Positions 8,139 through 16,465 are shown, counted from the stretch's first letter. The stretch is DNA of 64,000 nt from Muribaculaceae bacterium (GCA_023664185.1 JAMPGA010000003.1:159847-223846), one strand, 5' to 3'. Program-made: numbers and translations. Notes: generated by a model not told the origin, from the sequence alone.

Positions 8139-8893
8139 GCTATAACGATCATAACGCCCATCCGCGTGATCAGTTTTTGAGTTTTGACCCGGAGTGTCAT
8201 GTCTACACTTATGGCGGACGGGAATTCACTTCGGTCACCACTCTGGTGGAGGATTATTTCCCGAAGTTCGACGCCGACAAGTGGGCTCCGCGAGTGGCTC
8301 TGAAGGAGGGCGTGGATCCGCAGGTGATAAAAGATCGCTGGGAGGCCGAGGGAAAGCGTGCGCGGGATATGGGCACTGTGATGCACGACAAGATTGAGCG
8401 CTATTATCTGGGCGACGACGACGGCGATGATGCTGATGCCTTCAGGATGTTTCGCGAGTTTGCCGCAGGGTGTCAGCTCAGCCCTTACCGCACTGAGTGG
8501 CGCATCTATCACGAGGATTACGACCTGGCAGGCACGCTCGACTTCCTGGAGCGCACCCCCGACGGCACCTACAACCTCTGGGACTGGAAGCGTTCCACAA
8601 AGCTCGTGGACAGGATGGGAAATGTCTGCAGCTCTAACAATTACGGTAAGACAGGATTTTTCCCGCTGTCAAATCTGCACGACACCCCTTATTGGCACTA
8701 TGCTTTGCAGCTGAGCATTTACAGCTTTATACTCGAGGAGAAGTATGGCATACATGTGAGCAAGGCTACGCTGGGAGTGTTTCACCCCGACAACGGACAC
8801 CCCTGGGTCTTGCCCATGCCCAATATGCGCGACCATGTGGTGGCACTGCTGCGCCACCGTCTCAGTGCGCGGAGCGCTGCCCGAGTTCGATGA
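8135..8893 (+). CDS. PD-(D/E)XK superfamily nuclease-like protein
   Basis: A 252-residue protein without signal peptide. An early 'VTTLVEDYFPKFDADKWA' region, then 'ARDMGTVMHDKIERYYLG' (the conserved helix with His), 'YDLAGTLDFLERTPDGTYNLWDWKRS' (the D...DxK active-site core) and a late 'YALQLSIYSFILEEKYG' (Q-x-x-x-Y motif) are the pattern of RecB/Cas4-like PD-(D/E)XK nucleases. No helicase or Cas genes are near. It overlaps mazG by ATGA, so it is co-transcribed with nucleotide-metabolism genes. The 3' end overlaps the convergent phosphoesterase gene by 32 nt. Substrate unknown. Confidence 0.8.
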   Translation: MSYNDHNAHPRDQFLSFDPECHVYTYGGREFTSVTTLVEDYFPKFDADKWAPRVALKEGVDPQVIKDRWEAEGKRARDMGTVMHDKIERYYLGDDDGDDADAFRMFREFAAGCQLSPYRTEWRIYHEDYDLAGTLDFLERTPDGTYNLWDWKRSTKLVDRMGNVCSSNNYGKTGFFPLSNLHDTPYWHYALQLSIYSFILEEKYGIHVSKATLGVFHPDNGHPWVLPMPNMRDHVVALLRHRLSARSAARVR

Positions 8894-9368
8894 CGTCGAG
8901 GCCGGTCACCGTGCCGGCGTCGATGCGCAGTTTTATAAGGGTTCTCACCTTCTGCCAGCCATGATATCCGGCCGCCCCGGGGTTGATGTGAAGCAGTCGC
9001 AGGCGTGGGTCGGGCATCACTTTAAGTATGTGTGAGTGGCCGCACACCATTACGTTCACATGGTTTTCGGCCAGAATTTTTGCCACTCCGGGTGCATATC
9101 GCCCGGGGTAGCCTGCTATGTGTGTGAGCCACACCGTCACACCCTCCACGGTGAAGAGTTCCACCTCGCGGCATTCGCGACACACGTCGCCATGATCGAT
9201 ATTTCCCCTCACGGCTCTGACAGTGGGGGCTATGGCTCGGAGGCGTTCCAGAATGGTGATGTCGCCGATGTCGCCGGCATGCCAGATCTCGTCGCAGTCC
9301 TTAAAGTGGAGGGCATAGCGATCGTCCCAGCAGGAGTGGGTGTCAGAGAGTATTCCGATTGTGGTCAT
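8862..9368 (-). CDS. YfcE/MJ0936-type metallophosphoesterase
   Basis: A 168-residue cytoplasmic phosphoesterase with all metal-binding motifs of the calcineurin-like fold: 'GILSDTHS' (D-x-H) at the start, 'HAGDIGD' (GD), 'VRGNIDHGD' (GN), and 'VMVCGHSHI' (GHSH). Family members hydrolyse cyclic nucleotides or phosphodiesters; the true substrate cannot be read from sequence. Its ATG overlaps the stop of the upstream glycosidase-like lipoprotein gene (ATGA), so the two are translated from one minus-strand message. Confidence 0.92.
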   Translation of the reverse strand: MTTIGILSDTHSCWDDRYALHFKDCDEIWHAGDIGDITILERLRAIAPTVRAVRGNIDHGDVCRECREVELFTVEGVTVWLTHIAGYPGRYAPGVAKILAENHVNVMVCGHSHILKVMPDPRLRLLHINPGAAGYHGWQKVRTLIKLRIDAGTVTGLDVIELGQRSAH

Positions 9369-11221
9369 TGCTTTTGTGTCGGGAGATAGACAAATTCAAT
9401 GCGATTGAACAGTATAGTGCCGGTTATATAGGTGAGCGATAGCCGGTTGAGTCCGCTGCTAAGATCGGCTTCCACCCATGTCGACGGGGATATGTCGGTC
9501 CAGCTACCACGGGGCACAGGCGGACACACAAGCACACCCAAGGGGGTGTTGTTGGTGATGGAGTCGACAGTGGTTATCAATCCCAGGGTGCGACGAGCCA
9601 GGGTGTGAGTGGCGTTGGTGTAGAAGATGCGCACATAATACCGCCCCGAGTGGGGGAGAGTGGCATAAAATGTGAGGCGCGTGTTGTGGCGTGGGGCAAG
9701 CTCAATAAAGTGTGATGCCACATCGCGGTTTTTTATGAGATTGACTGGCGGGCGCCGAGGTGTGATGGATGTGGCGCTGACGGTGGTGAGCCCGTCGGGC
9801 GACAGGTCGAACACTGGGGGCTGTGCCACTCCTTCTGTTAAACCCTCGTCGTCGGTTGGCACTGCAAGCATCACTGAGTTGGCTGGGTGGGTGTAGGCCG
9901 TCAGAGACGCGTTTTCAGCCTGGAGGACACCGTCGGTGTAGATGTTGTAGAGGTTGCTCTCAAGGGGCATGGTCAAGGCCTCTTCGTCGGTGAGCTCAGT
10001 GTGGGTGTGTCCGGCTATGTTGTTGCTTGCCATTACAATTTCCACATCGTGAATACCCTCGAGCGAGGCAGGTATGAATGGGTGGGCGGGCACGGAGTCG
10101 ATGGTAAACGAGGCTATGCGATCGCCGGTGCCTGTGACGCTGATGTTTACCACGGTGTTGCGATAGCGCAGGGAGTCGAGCGTAGCGGTGGCTGAAGTGT
10201 GTTCAGGGATAAAGGGCGAAACGTTGATACCGTCGGGTGTCAAGTAGAGGCCAAACACCGTGCTGACCAATGTGGCTGACCACAGCATTCCGCGGTTGCC
10301 ATCGAGATTTTTCAGAGCCAGCAGAGCCGATTTAAAAGCCTCGGTATTGTCCACCTTTTCTGCGACCATGGCCATAAGGGCTTGGGTGGTAGCCTTGGGA
10401 GATGTGTCGCCGGTGTTGAGGGGGTAGGTTTCAGGGAATCCCGATGGCAGCGAGGGCGTTTTGGCTACAAAGGCATCGGCCATCTCTGGAAGGGGGATGT
10501 CTGAGAGAATACATACGGCGTTGGCTGCGCAGTCGGCCGCGGTGGACAGGACAGGATAAGGCTCGGGATATCTGAATTGGCCATAGCGGCTGTGGGGCGA
10601 CGACCAGAAGTGCATATTGATTTTTTCGCGCAGCTGTTTGGCCTCAAGCAGCAGCGGTTGCTCGGTAGCGAGCCCCAAGATTCGAGCCATATCGGCTGCA
10701 ACCCTGAGGGTTGTGTAGTGGAATGAATTCACATACAGCGATGCGCTCGAGATTTTGTCGGCCTCCGTAAACCACTCTGGATACATTTCAGGCAGATGGT
10801 GGGTCACACCGTGGAGCAAACCGTCGAGGTTGTCGTAGATGCCCATCTGGCGCTCGCTGCGCAGGGTGGCCATGATGATGTTGTAGGCCTCGAGCAGCCA
10901 TTTTTCTGAACCGGTGGAGCAGTAGACAGCCCAAGCGGCAGCACCCCATTCGGGGCAATCGTAAACCATAGGTAGCCCCGGGCGGTTTATGATGCCGTTT
11001 TCCGTGAGGCTAAGCAGCGATTCCATAGACACTTGAGGAGCCAGCAGGGCGCCTCCGAGATAGATTTCGAGAGGCGAGAGGGCGGAGTCCGATCGGATCT
11101 CCGAAGGTCTAAGGTCTATTCCTTCAGCCCCAAAGAGTTCGCCGCCGTTATTCCTGTCGGTATGACCACATCCGACCAGCGACAGAAGCACAGATAGCAG
11201 TATGCAAAAACGGCAGAACAT
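9365..11221 (-). CDS. Lipoprotein with six-hairpin glycosidase-like domain (putative)
   Basis: The start at 11221 gives a clean lipoprotein signal (MFCRFCILLSVLLSLVGC, Cys18), giving 618 residues; an upstream in-frame ATG at 11338 would bury that signal. The middle (about residues 65-380) is helix-rich with 'DCPEWGAAAWAVYCSTG', 'YDNLDGLLHG' and 'ADCAANAVCIL', reminiscent of an (alpha/alpha)6 barrel glycosidase such as rhamnosidase or glycogen-debranching-like enzymes. The C-terminal third is beta-rich and could be a carbohydrate-binding module. I cannot point to a sure catalytic pair, so the function is tentative. The 274 nt upstream of it hold only a short palindrome (11296-11307). Confidence 0.6.
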   Translation of the reverse strand: MFCRFCILLSVLLSLVGCGHTDRNNGGELFGAEGIDLRPSEIRSDSALSPLEIYLGGALLAPQVSMESLLSLTENGIINRPGLPMVYDCPEWGAAAWAVYCSTGSEKWLLEAYNIIMATLRSERQMGIYDNLDGLLHGVTHHLPEMYPEWFTEADKISSASLYVNSFHYTTLRVAADMARILGLATEQPLLLEAKQLREKINMHFWSSPHSRYGQFRYPEPYPVLSTAADCAANAVCILSDIPLPEMADAFVAKTPSLPSGFPETYPLNTGDTSPKATTQALMAMVAEKVDNTEAFKSALLALKNLDGNRGMLWSATLVSTVFGLYLTPDGINVSPFIPEHTSATATLDSLRYRNTVVNISVTGTGDRIASFTIDSVPAHPFIPASLEGIHDVEIVMASNNIAGHTHTELTDEEALTMPLESNLYNIYTDGVLQAENASLTAYTHPANSVMLAVPTDDEGLTEGVAQPPVFDLSPDGLTTVSATSITPRRPPVNLIKNRDVASHFIELAPRHNTRLTFYATLPHSGRYYVRIFYTNATHTLARRTLGLITTVDSITNNTPLGVLVCPPVPRGSWTDISPSTWVEADLSSGLNRLSLTYITGTILFNRIEFVYLPTQKQ

Positions 11222-11495
11222 TACGCGCGTGGGTGAGGGGAAGGAGGTGATGGATGAGGGTGGTAAAAAATACAACGGCGACGAGGTCAAGCCGCCCCTT
11301 TTAAGGGCCGGGCGACGCTCACCGCCGATGTGGTGCATTTGGATATTCTGAATATGTTTCGTTCTTTCAATTCGGGCTTGGTGGCAATCGGAAACACGTC
11401 CGGCAGACCTCCGTGCAGTCTCTTACAGACCTCCTTTCGATTAGTTTAGAGAGGGGAATTGATGGTTCACTTTCTACGCAGTCAGCGAGGGGATA

Positions 11496-11687
11496 TTATT
11501 CCTCGTTGAGACGAAGCTGCTGTACATATACAGCCTTCATCATCTTCTTGCGATTGGTGACAGAGGGCTTCTCGAAGGCCTGGCGTGAACGGAGCTCGCG
11601 CACGATGCCTGTTTTCTCGAATTTACGCTTGAATTTCTTGAGAGCCTTCTCGATGTTCTCGCCTTCCTTTACTTGTACGATGATCAT
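11496..11687 (-). CDS. rpsU: 30S ribosomal protein S21
   Basis: A 63-residue basic protein starting MIIVQVKEGENIEKALKKFK and containing 'KTGIVRELRSRQAFEKPS', the S21 pattern. S21 binds the 30S platform near the 3' end of 16S rRNA, and its Bacteroidetes form has been linked to the reduced use of Shine-Dalgarno pairing. The start at 11687 is chosen over an in-frame ATG at 11741 because it begins the conserved domain. About 100 nt of untranslated leader lie between its promoter and the start. Confidence 0.97.
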   Translation of the reverse strand: MIIVQVKEGENIEKALKKFKRKFEKTGIVRELRSRQAFEKPSVTNRKKMMKAVYVQQLRLNEE

Positions 11688-11796
11688 TTTTAGAGTTTCT
11701 TGATGGTTTGAATTGTGGTGCACGCCGTGGGGCAGATACACCGGGTTAGTGACATTTGTATATTTGTGCCGCTTGCGTTTCCAGCAAACAGCGGTG

Positions 11797-11827
11797 CAAA
11801 ATTACAAAATTTCCATCAAACCACAAA
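11797..11827 (-). promoter_or_regulatory. Promoter of rpsU
   Basis: Read on the minus strand: TTTG at 11827-11824, a 19-nt spacer, and TAATTTTG at 11804-11797. This is a full match to the Bacteroidetes promoter consensus. Confidence 0.7.
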
Positions 11828-11908
11828 ATTTACAGATAGATAATTTTTTTGTGAGCCTCTGCGTCCATCCACTTGCCTCGGCATGTGGTCATAACGCCGT
11901 GATGTCAA

Positions 11909-11996
11909 AACGGCGTCGGAGAGGTCGTATAACCTAACCTCTCACTCCGGGTGTGGTATTACAAGTATATCGTCTCTTCGAGGCGTTGTTCGAAGG
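11909..11996. repeat. 88-nt inverted-repeat element, copy A
   Basis: Aligns without gaps, end to end, with copy B at 20709-20796. Shared blocks are the left arm (TCGGAGAGGTCG), a central CACTCCGGGTGTG, and the right arm (CGAGGCGTTG..CGAAGG versus CGAGGCGTTG..TGAAGG). The two ends are partly inverse complements, so transcripts could fold into a long hairpin. It lies in the gap between the rpsU promoter and the B3/4-domain gene. I see no terminal duplication or transposase, so it resembles a REP- or MITE-like element. Confidence 0.65.
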
Positions 11997-12085
11997 ATAT
12001 CGGGAATAGTACCATGCTCCTCAACTCCCGAAGCCAGATATGCCTTAAGAGCCTCCTTTATAAGTCTGTCAAGATTTTCGTACAT
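11942..12085 (-). CDS. Possible 47-residue protein, 3' end inside repeat copy A
   Basis: An ORF reading MYENLDRLIKEALKAYLASG at its start and ending DDILVIPHPE. The N-terminal 30 residues look like a credible amphipathic helix; the last 16 or so residues are encoded by repeat copy A. That suggests either a small gene whose 3' end was replaced by the repeat or a chance ORF. No family is recognised. It lies 31 nt downstream of the B3/4-domain gene on the same strand. Confidence 0.35.
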   Translation of the reverse strand: MYENLDRLIKEALKAYLASGVEEHGTIPDILRTTPRRDDILVIPHPE

Positions 12086-12115
12086 TTCATCTGTGCTAAC
12101 CTCTGATCATGCCTC

Positions 12116-12790
12116 TCAGCTGATGATGCGGAGGTCGATGTCGGTGGCGGCGCAATAGTCGCGCAGGATGCGGGTGGCGTTGTCGATGGTGTCGGCTATG
12201 GGCATATCCTCGCCAAACATGTGTATGGTCATGAGCAGGCGTGTGGTGGAGGGTGAGGTCTTTGTGCGCTCGTTGTCGGATGTGGGTGTGCCGATGCCAC
12301 CCAGGCCGTCGCGCACTATCGGGAGCCCCTCTACGTTGAGTGGTCCGCGCCCTATGCCTTCGTAGGGCTCATCTTTCATACCGACACCTATGCTGATGGT
12401 ATCACCTACGACCTTGTCGGCGTCAAAGGCTCCGACGGAGTAGCCCGTGAGCAGCGACAGCAGATTGCCGGCGTCGACGATGGCGCTTATCTCATATAGC
12501 CCGAGGTCTCGGACTATGCGTCTCATCATCTGCTCCTGCGAGGGGCGATAGCGGTTGGGGTCTTTGCCGAGGGCTTTGTAGATTGCTCTTGTGGCTGCGA
12601 TGCCCGGACGATGGGCTATGTCTTCAATCTTGAATAGATCCTTGAAGCTTCTTGAGAGAGCCTCAAGTTCATGCTTGAGCTCGGCGGGGGGGGCGGTGTT
12701 CTCGACGTCGCACTCCACCAGCAGAAGTCGGTAGCCGGGGCAGCTCTGCCGGATGCGGTCGTCAATCTCAACCTTTGCTATGCGGTTCAT
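12116..12790 (-). CDS. B3/4 domain-containing protein (PheT B3/B4-like)
   Basis: Start chosen at 12790 (MNRIAKVEIDDRIRQSCPGY), giving 224 residues; a longer in-frame ATG at 12877 would run through the tRNA terminator hairpin. The sequence has 'FKIEDIAHRPGIAATRAIYKALGKDPNRYRPSQEQMMRRIVRDLG' (landmark near residues 58-105), the hallmark of the B3/4 domain of phenylalanyl-tRNA synthetase beta chain, which edits misacylated tRNA in the full enzyme. Stand-alone versions are common in bacteria and are thought to hydrolyse wrongly charged tRNA or amino-acid derivatives, without firm proof. It follows a tRNA gene directly. Confidence 0.85.
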   Translation of the reverse strand: MNRIAKVEIDDRIRQSCPGYRLLLVECDVENTAPPAELKHELEALSRSFKDLFKIEDIAHRPGIAATRAIYKALGKDPNRYRPSQEQMMRRIVRDLGLYEISAIVDAGNLLSLLTGYSVGAFDADKVVGDTISIGVGMKDEPYEGIGRGPLNVEGLPIVRDGLGGIGTPTSDNERTKTSPSTTRLLMTIHMFGEDMPIADTIDNATRILRDYCAATDIDLRIIS

Positions 12791-12837
12791 GGTGGGTATG
12801 GAGATAATCGTATAGGTGGAGTATGAATAAGGAAAAA

Positions 12838-12872
12838 GGAGATAAGTAATTGCCTGACAATTAATTATCTCC
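12838..12872 (-). terminator. Intrinsic terminator of tRNA-Thr
   Basis: GGAGATAA pairs with TTATCTCC (8 bp), with an inner AATTG/CAATT helix and a 5-nt loop. On the minus strand it starts 9 nt after the tRNA 3' end and is followed by TCCTTTTTCC. Confidence 0.75.
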
Positions 12873-12880
12873 TCCAATGG

Positions 12881-12956
12881 TGGAGCCGCGAGTGGGACTC
12901 GAACCCACGACCTTTTCGTTACGAATGAAATGCTCTACCGACTGAGCTATTGCGGC
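12881..12956 (-). tRNA. tRNA-Thr (anticodon CGT)
   Basis: A complete 76-nt cloverleaf with encoded CCA. The D arm (GCTC/GAGC), T arm (GTGGG-TTCGAGT-CCCAC) and 7-nt anticodon loop TTCGTAA are all clear, and the anticodon CGT reads ACG threonine codons. Two positions are unpaired by Watson-Crick rules: A6 with C67 in the acceptor stem and A31 with C39 at the bottom of the anticodon stem. A -7-like box (TAACTTTG at 12978-12971) lies 15 nt upstream. Confidence 0.96.
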
Positions 12957-12970
12957 TTGGTTGACGGGTG

Positions 12971-12978
12971 CAAAGTTA
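12971..12978 (-). promoter_or_regulatory. -7 box of tRNA-Thr
   Basis: TAACTTTG on the minus strand, 15 nt before the mature tRNA 5' end. No clear TTTG -33 box. Confidence 0.5.
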
Positions 12979-13027
12979 CTGAAAAAATCCGAGATAACGT
13001 GTGTCTGCAGATGTTATTTTTTGTCCG

Positions 13028-14455
13028 TCAGAGTGTCTGTTTGCTGAATGAGAACTCCACACGTGCTTTCTTGAAGTCGAGCAGCGTCATTACAGGTTCT
13101 GTTACGTAGGGTGTGATCGAGCTGACCTGGGTGCTGGTGGTGTTGTAGCTGTAGCCGTAGTAGTACTGATAGTAGCTGCTGGAGCTGGTGTTGCTGGCGA
13201 AGAACGATACCTGCACCGGGCAGATCACAAACTCCTCATCCTCGGGCTCGACGGTGCCTTTCTTGATTATGTCGTTGATGTAGTTGAGCATTGACGAGAA
13301 CACGTAGAGGCCTGTGCTTGAGTCGTAGCTGGCATAGAAGGAGTTGAGATTATCGTTGATCTGCGATTTTGAGAAGAACTCGTCTTTCTTCGACTTCTTC
13401 ACCATCAGTACGTAGGGGGGCGGTGTGAGGCCATAGTCGTTTGATATGTCGTCGGCCGGAATGGCAAATGTGAGATAGTTGACCACTGCCAGCGGGCCTG
13501 ATTCCTGCTGGTAGCGCTGTAGTATCTCGCGTGCCGGGAATTTGAACTCTACATCGTAGCCTACCGGACCCACCAGTATGGTGGCACCGGTGTCGGCGCG
13601 CTCGGCCAGCTGCGGCGCCATTTTGAAGGTGATGTTGTTGTTGGTGATCACCTCTGGTGTCACGCCCAGATAGGTGGCTGTGAGGTTTATCACAGTGTCG
13701 CGTTCCTGCTCGGTGTTTTCGTCGAGCTTCACGGTGGCGTGATAGTAGACGTCGATCACGTTTTTGCTGAAGCGTGTCACACGTCCGGAGCCAAAGGTGT
13801 TTGTGATGTAGAGCCCCGGAAACCATTGAGCAAACTTCTGGGGTGTACTGAAGGTCTCGGGCGAGTTGATATACTGATTGAACAGCTCGCGGCCAAATTC
13901 AATGGGCAGATCCACGTTTACATCCTTATAGAGAGCTCCTTCGGTGTCGGTGGCGAGATAGGGATATCCGTTTATTAGAGCCGAGTAGGAGGTGGAGCCT
14001 ATGGGTGTCGGGTCATAATATCCGCTCGGGTCGAAGTCGCTGTAGATGGGCGTAGGGAGCTGCTTGGTCAGACGGTGGACGCTCAGGCCCATGGGGGCTA
14101 CCGAATCGCCTGCAAATCCGTTGCGATACATGCTCAGACAGAGCTTCACGGAGTCGATCTCGTTGGCTGTGACGTCGAGGGTGTCCATGGATGCCGAGGG
14201 CATGTACTGACACACGATGTCGCTTTCAAACTGGCCGTATCCCTGTGCCGAATAGCGCCCCAGGAGCTGCAGTGTGGTGCGTGAGCGCACTGCGCCTGAT
14301 GCTTCGGGCACGCCGGTGATGGTGAACAGGGAGTCGCGCACGATCTGGGTCTGACCCGATACGAGCGACTCGCCGGCTGCTGTGGTGGTGTCGTCGCACG
14401 ACCAGAGCATTACTCCGGCTGCCAGGACGGCTATGGCAGAAAGTATTTTTTTCAT
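13028..14455 (-). CDS. DUF4270 domain-containing lipoprotein
   Basis: A 475-residue exported protein with a lipoprotein signal (MKKILSAIAVLAAGVMLWSC, Cys20). The rest is beta-rich with many polar residues and matches the DUF4270 family of Bacteroidetes ('SLVSGQTQIVRDSLFTITG', 'LQLLGRYSAQGYGQFESDIV'). Members are surface or periplasmic lipoproteins of unknown role. It follows the GT5-domain gene by 45 nt on the same strand; this pair is commonly found together in Bacteroidales. Confidence 0.88.
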   Translation of the reverse strand: MKKILSAIAVLAAGVMLWSCDDTTTAAGESLVSGQTQIVRDSLFTITGVPEASGAVRSRTTLQLLGRYSAQGYGQFESDIVCQYMPSASMDTLDVTANEIDSVKLCLSMYRNGFAGDSVAPMGLSVHRLTKQLPTPIYSDFDPSGYYDPTPIGSTSYSALINGYPYLATDTEGALYKDVNVDLPIEFGRELFNQYINSPETFSTPQKFAQWFPGLYITNTFGSGRVTRFSKNVIDVYYHATVKLDENTEQERDTVINLTATYLGVTPEVITNNNITFKMAPQLAERADTGATILVGPVGYDVEFKFPAREILQRYQQESGPLAVVNYLTFAIPADDISNDYGLTPPPYVLMVKKSKKDEFFSKSQINDNLNSFYASYDSSTGLYVFSSMLNYINDIIKKGTVEPEDEEFVICPVQVSFFASNTSSSSYYQYYYGYSYNTTSTQVSSITPYVTEPVMTLLDFKKARVEFSFSKQTL

Positions 14456-14500
14456 CTTTCTCTTGGAGTGGGGGAGATGTGGGTGTGGAGAGGAATGGGA

Positions 14501-15325
14501 TCAGTCTTCGTTGTCGATGTTGGTCAAGGCGCGGTAGAATTCCTTGAAGTGGTCTTTGCTGCCTTCGGGCGCCGGTGTGGCAAACGGTTTGCCAGAGGCT
14601 TTGGCATACTCAATGAGTGCGGGGTCTACATCGGGAGTAATCTGCATCACGGCGTCGGCATAGTCTATGGCCAGACGGTTGAGGGCTGCAAAATCCACAT
14701 CGTCCTTGGTCAAAGCCTCGATATCCTCGTCGGTGAGGCCGTCCATCTTGAGTTTTTCCACAAATCGCGGGTCAAGGCTCCCTTCAAAGCTTTCGGGCTG
14801 CAGGGCATAGACTATCTTGGCCGAGCGGAATGTGGGGTCGTCGGCATACTTGCGGCGTATGTAGAGGGGAGCCAGTGCCGATACCCAGCCGCTGCAGTGT
14901 ATCACAGCCGGCTGCCAGCGCAGTTTCTTGACGGTCTCGATGACGCCGGTGGTGAAAAACATCAGTCGCTCGTCGTTTTCCTCGGGCAGCAAGGCCGTCT
15001 CCAATCCCTTGTCGGGTAGGGGGCGGAAGAAGTCGTCGTTGTCGATGAAGTAAACCTGCATTCTGGAGGGGAGCAGCGTGGCCACCTTAATTATAAGCGG
15101 GTGGTCGTTGTCGTCGATCACCAGATTGAGGCCCGAGAGGCGTATCACCTCGTGTAGCTGGTTGCGTCGCTCATTGATACATCCGTATTTTGGCGTGAAT
15201 ATTCTTACCTCAAACTCTTTGCTGTGAACTCCCTGGGGGATGTCGCGACCCAGTACTGACATTGGTGTGTCGGGCACATAGGGCGACACTTCTTGTGAGA
15301 TGAATAGAACTTTCTTTGACTCCAT
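14501..15325 (-). CDS. Glycogen/starch synthase-like protein, GT5 N-terminal domain only
   Basis: A 274-residue cytoplasmic protein that begins MESKKVLFISQEVSPYVPDT, the start pattern of GT5 glycogen synthases ('F...E..P..K.GGL'), with 'RIFTPKYGCINERRNQLHEV' and 'VIHCSGWVSALAPLYIRRKY' matching the N-terminal Rossmann domain. The C-terminal donor-binding half of a real GlgA is absent, and the classical KxGGL loop is replaced by 'MSVLGRDIPQG', so sugar-transfer activity is doubtful. The gene is not broken: this short form is conserved in Bacteroidales beside DUF4270 and pantothenate genes (recalled, not checked). Confidence 0.82.
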   Translation of the reverse strand: MESKKVLFISQEVSPYVPDTPMSVLGRDIPQGVHSKEFEVRIFTPKYGCINERRNQLHEVIRLSGLNLVIDDNDHPLIIKVATLLPSRMQVYFIDNDDFFRPLPDKGLETALLPEENDERLMFFTTGVIETVKKLRWQPAVIHCSGWVSALAPLYIRRKYADDPTFRSAKIVYALQPESFEGSLDPRFVEKLKMDGLTDEDIEALTKDDVDFAALNRLAIDYADAVMQITPDVDPALIEYAKASGKPFATPAPEGSKDHFKEFYRALTNIDNED

Positions 15326-15436
15326 TATCGGATATATGTAGTGAGATGCATCAGATATTGCCGACTTCGGCGATTGACTCTTCTTTTCGAGCTATCTGCA
15401 TGAAGACGGTTGCGAAAGGTATGCAGATTCGCGGTG

Positions 15437-15444
15437 CAAAGTTA
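15437..15444 (-). promoter_or_regulatory. -7 box of the GT5-domain/DUF4270 operon
   Basis: TAACTTTG on the minus strand, about 110 nt before the start at 15325. No clear -33 TTTG at the expected distance. Confidence 0.45.
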
Positions 15445-15547
15445 CGAAATTTTTATCAATACTCCCTTCGGGTTTTGCGGTAAATGGGGCTTAGAGATTT
15501 GAATTTTGTTCTTTTTAACACTTGCAGTTCTAAAATCCGATGTATTA

Positions 15548-15579
15548 TTTGTATAATTGGAGAATATTAACTAACTTTG
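15548..15579 (+). promoter_or_regulatory. Promoter of the primary sigma factor gene
   Basis: TTTG at 15548-15551, 20-nt spacer, TAACTTTG at 15572-15579. The start codon lies 25 nt further on. Confidence 0.75.
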
Positions 15580-15604
15580 TGCGTTAAATGTGCGTTTTGA
15601 AAAC

Positions 15605-16465
15605 ATGAGACAATTAAAGATAACCAAATCAATCACCAATCGCGAAAGCGCGTCGCTCGACAAATTTCTTCAAGAGATTGGCCGTGAGGAACTTATCTCA
15701 GTCGAGGAAGAGGTGGAACTGGCTCAGCGCATACATCAGGGCGACGAGCGGGCTCTCGACAAGCTCGTGAGGGCCAACTTGCGTTTTGTGGTTTCAGTGG
15801 CCAAGCAGTATCAGAATCAGGGCCTCAGCCTCCCTGACCTTATCAATGAAGGGAATTTAGGCCTCATCAAGGCAGCCCAGAAGTTTGACGAAACACGCGG
15901 CTTTAAGTTCATATCCTATGCCGTGTGGTGGATTCGCCAGTCCATACTTCAAGCTCTTGCCGAGCAGAGCCGTATTGTGAGACTCCCGCTCAACCAGGTG
16001 GGCTCGCTCAACAAGATAAGCAAGGCTCTCTCGAAATTCGAGCAGGAAAACGAGCGCCGACCTTCGCCAGAAGAGCTGGCTGAAAAGCTCGAGGTTCCCG
16101 TCGACAAGATTGCCGACACGCTCAAGGTTTCAGGTCGCCATATCTCAGTGGATGCCCCCTTTGTAGAGGGCGAGGACAACAGCCTCCTTGATGTGCTCAC
16201 CAACGACGACTCCCCCATGGCCGACGCATCGCTCAACCAGGAATCTCTGTCGCGCGAGGTGGATCGTGCACTCAAGCAGCTCCACGATCGTGAGCGCGAG
16301 ATCCTCAAAATGTTTTTCGGCATAGGATGCCAGGAGATGACCCTCGAGGAGATCGGTGCCAAGTTTGACCTTACCCGCGAACGTGTGCGCCAGATTAAGG
16401 AAAAAGCCATACGGAGGCTCAAAGGCCAGAAGAGCCACTTGCTCAAATCCTATCTCGGACAGTAA
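15605..16465 (+). CDS. RNA polymerase primary sigma factor (Bacteroidetes SigA type)
   Basis: A 286-residue sigma-70 factor. The start at 15605 ([20 protein letters not shown]) matches the conserved beginning of Bacteroidetes primary sigma factors, which lack region 1.1. Region 1.2 ('[25 protein letters not shown]'), region 2 ('[19 protein letters not shown]' and '[17 protein letters not shown]'), region 3 and the region 4 helix-turn-helix ('[27 protein letters not shown]', about residues 242-268) are all present. It would recognise the TTTG/TAnnTTTG promoters seen across this window. It is transcribed alone and followed by a strong terminator. Confidence 0.96.
   Translation: MRQLKITKSITNRESASLDKFLQEIGREELISVEEEVELAQRIHQGDERALDKLVRANLRFVVSVAKQYQNQGLSLPDLINEGNLGLIKAAQKFDETRGFKFISYAVWWIRQSILQALAEQSRIVRLPLNQVGSLNKISKALSKFEQENERRPSPEELAEKLEVPVDKIADTLKVSGRHISVDAPFVEGEDNSLLDVLTNDDSPMADASLNQESLSREVDRALKQLHDREREILKMFFGIGCQEMTLEEIGAKFDLTRERVRQIKEKAIRRLKGQKSHLLKSYLGQ

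Noticed and set aside
8861..9389. Plus-strand ORFs opposite the phosphoesterase gene
   Set aside because: Shadows of a gene with all metal-binding motifs on the minus strand.
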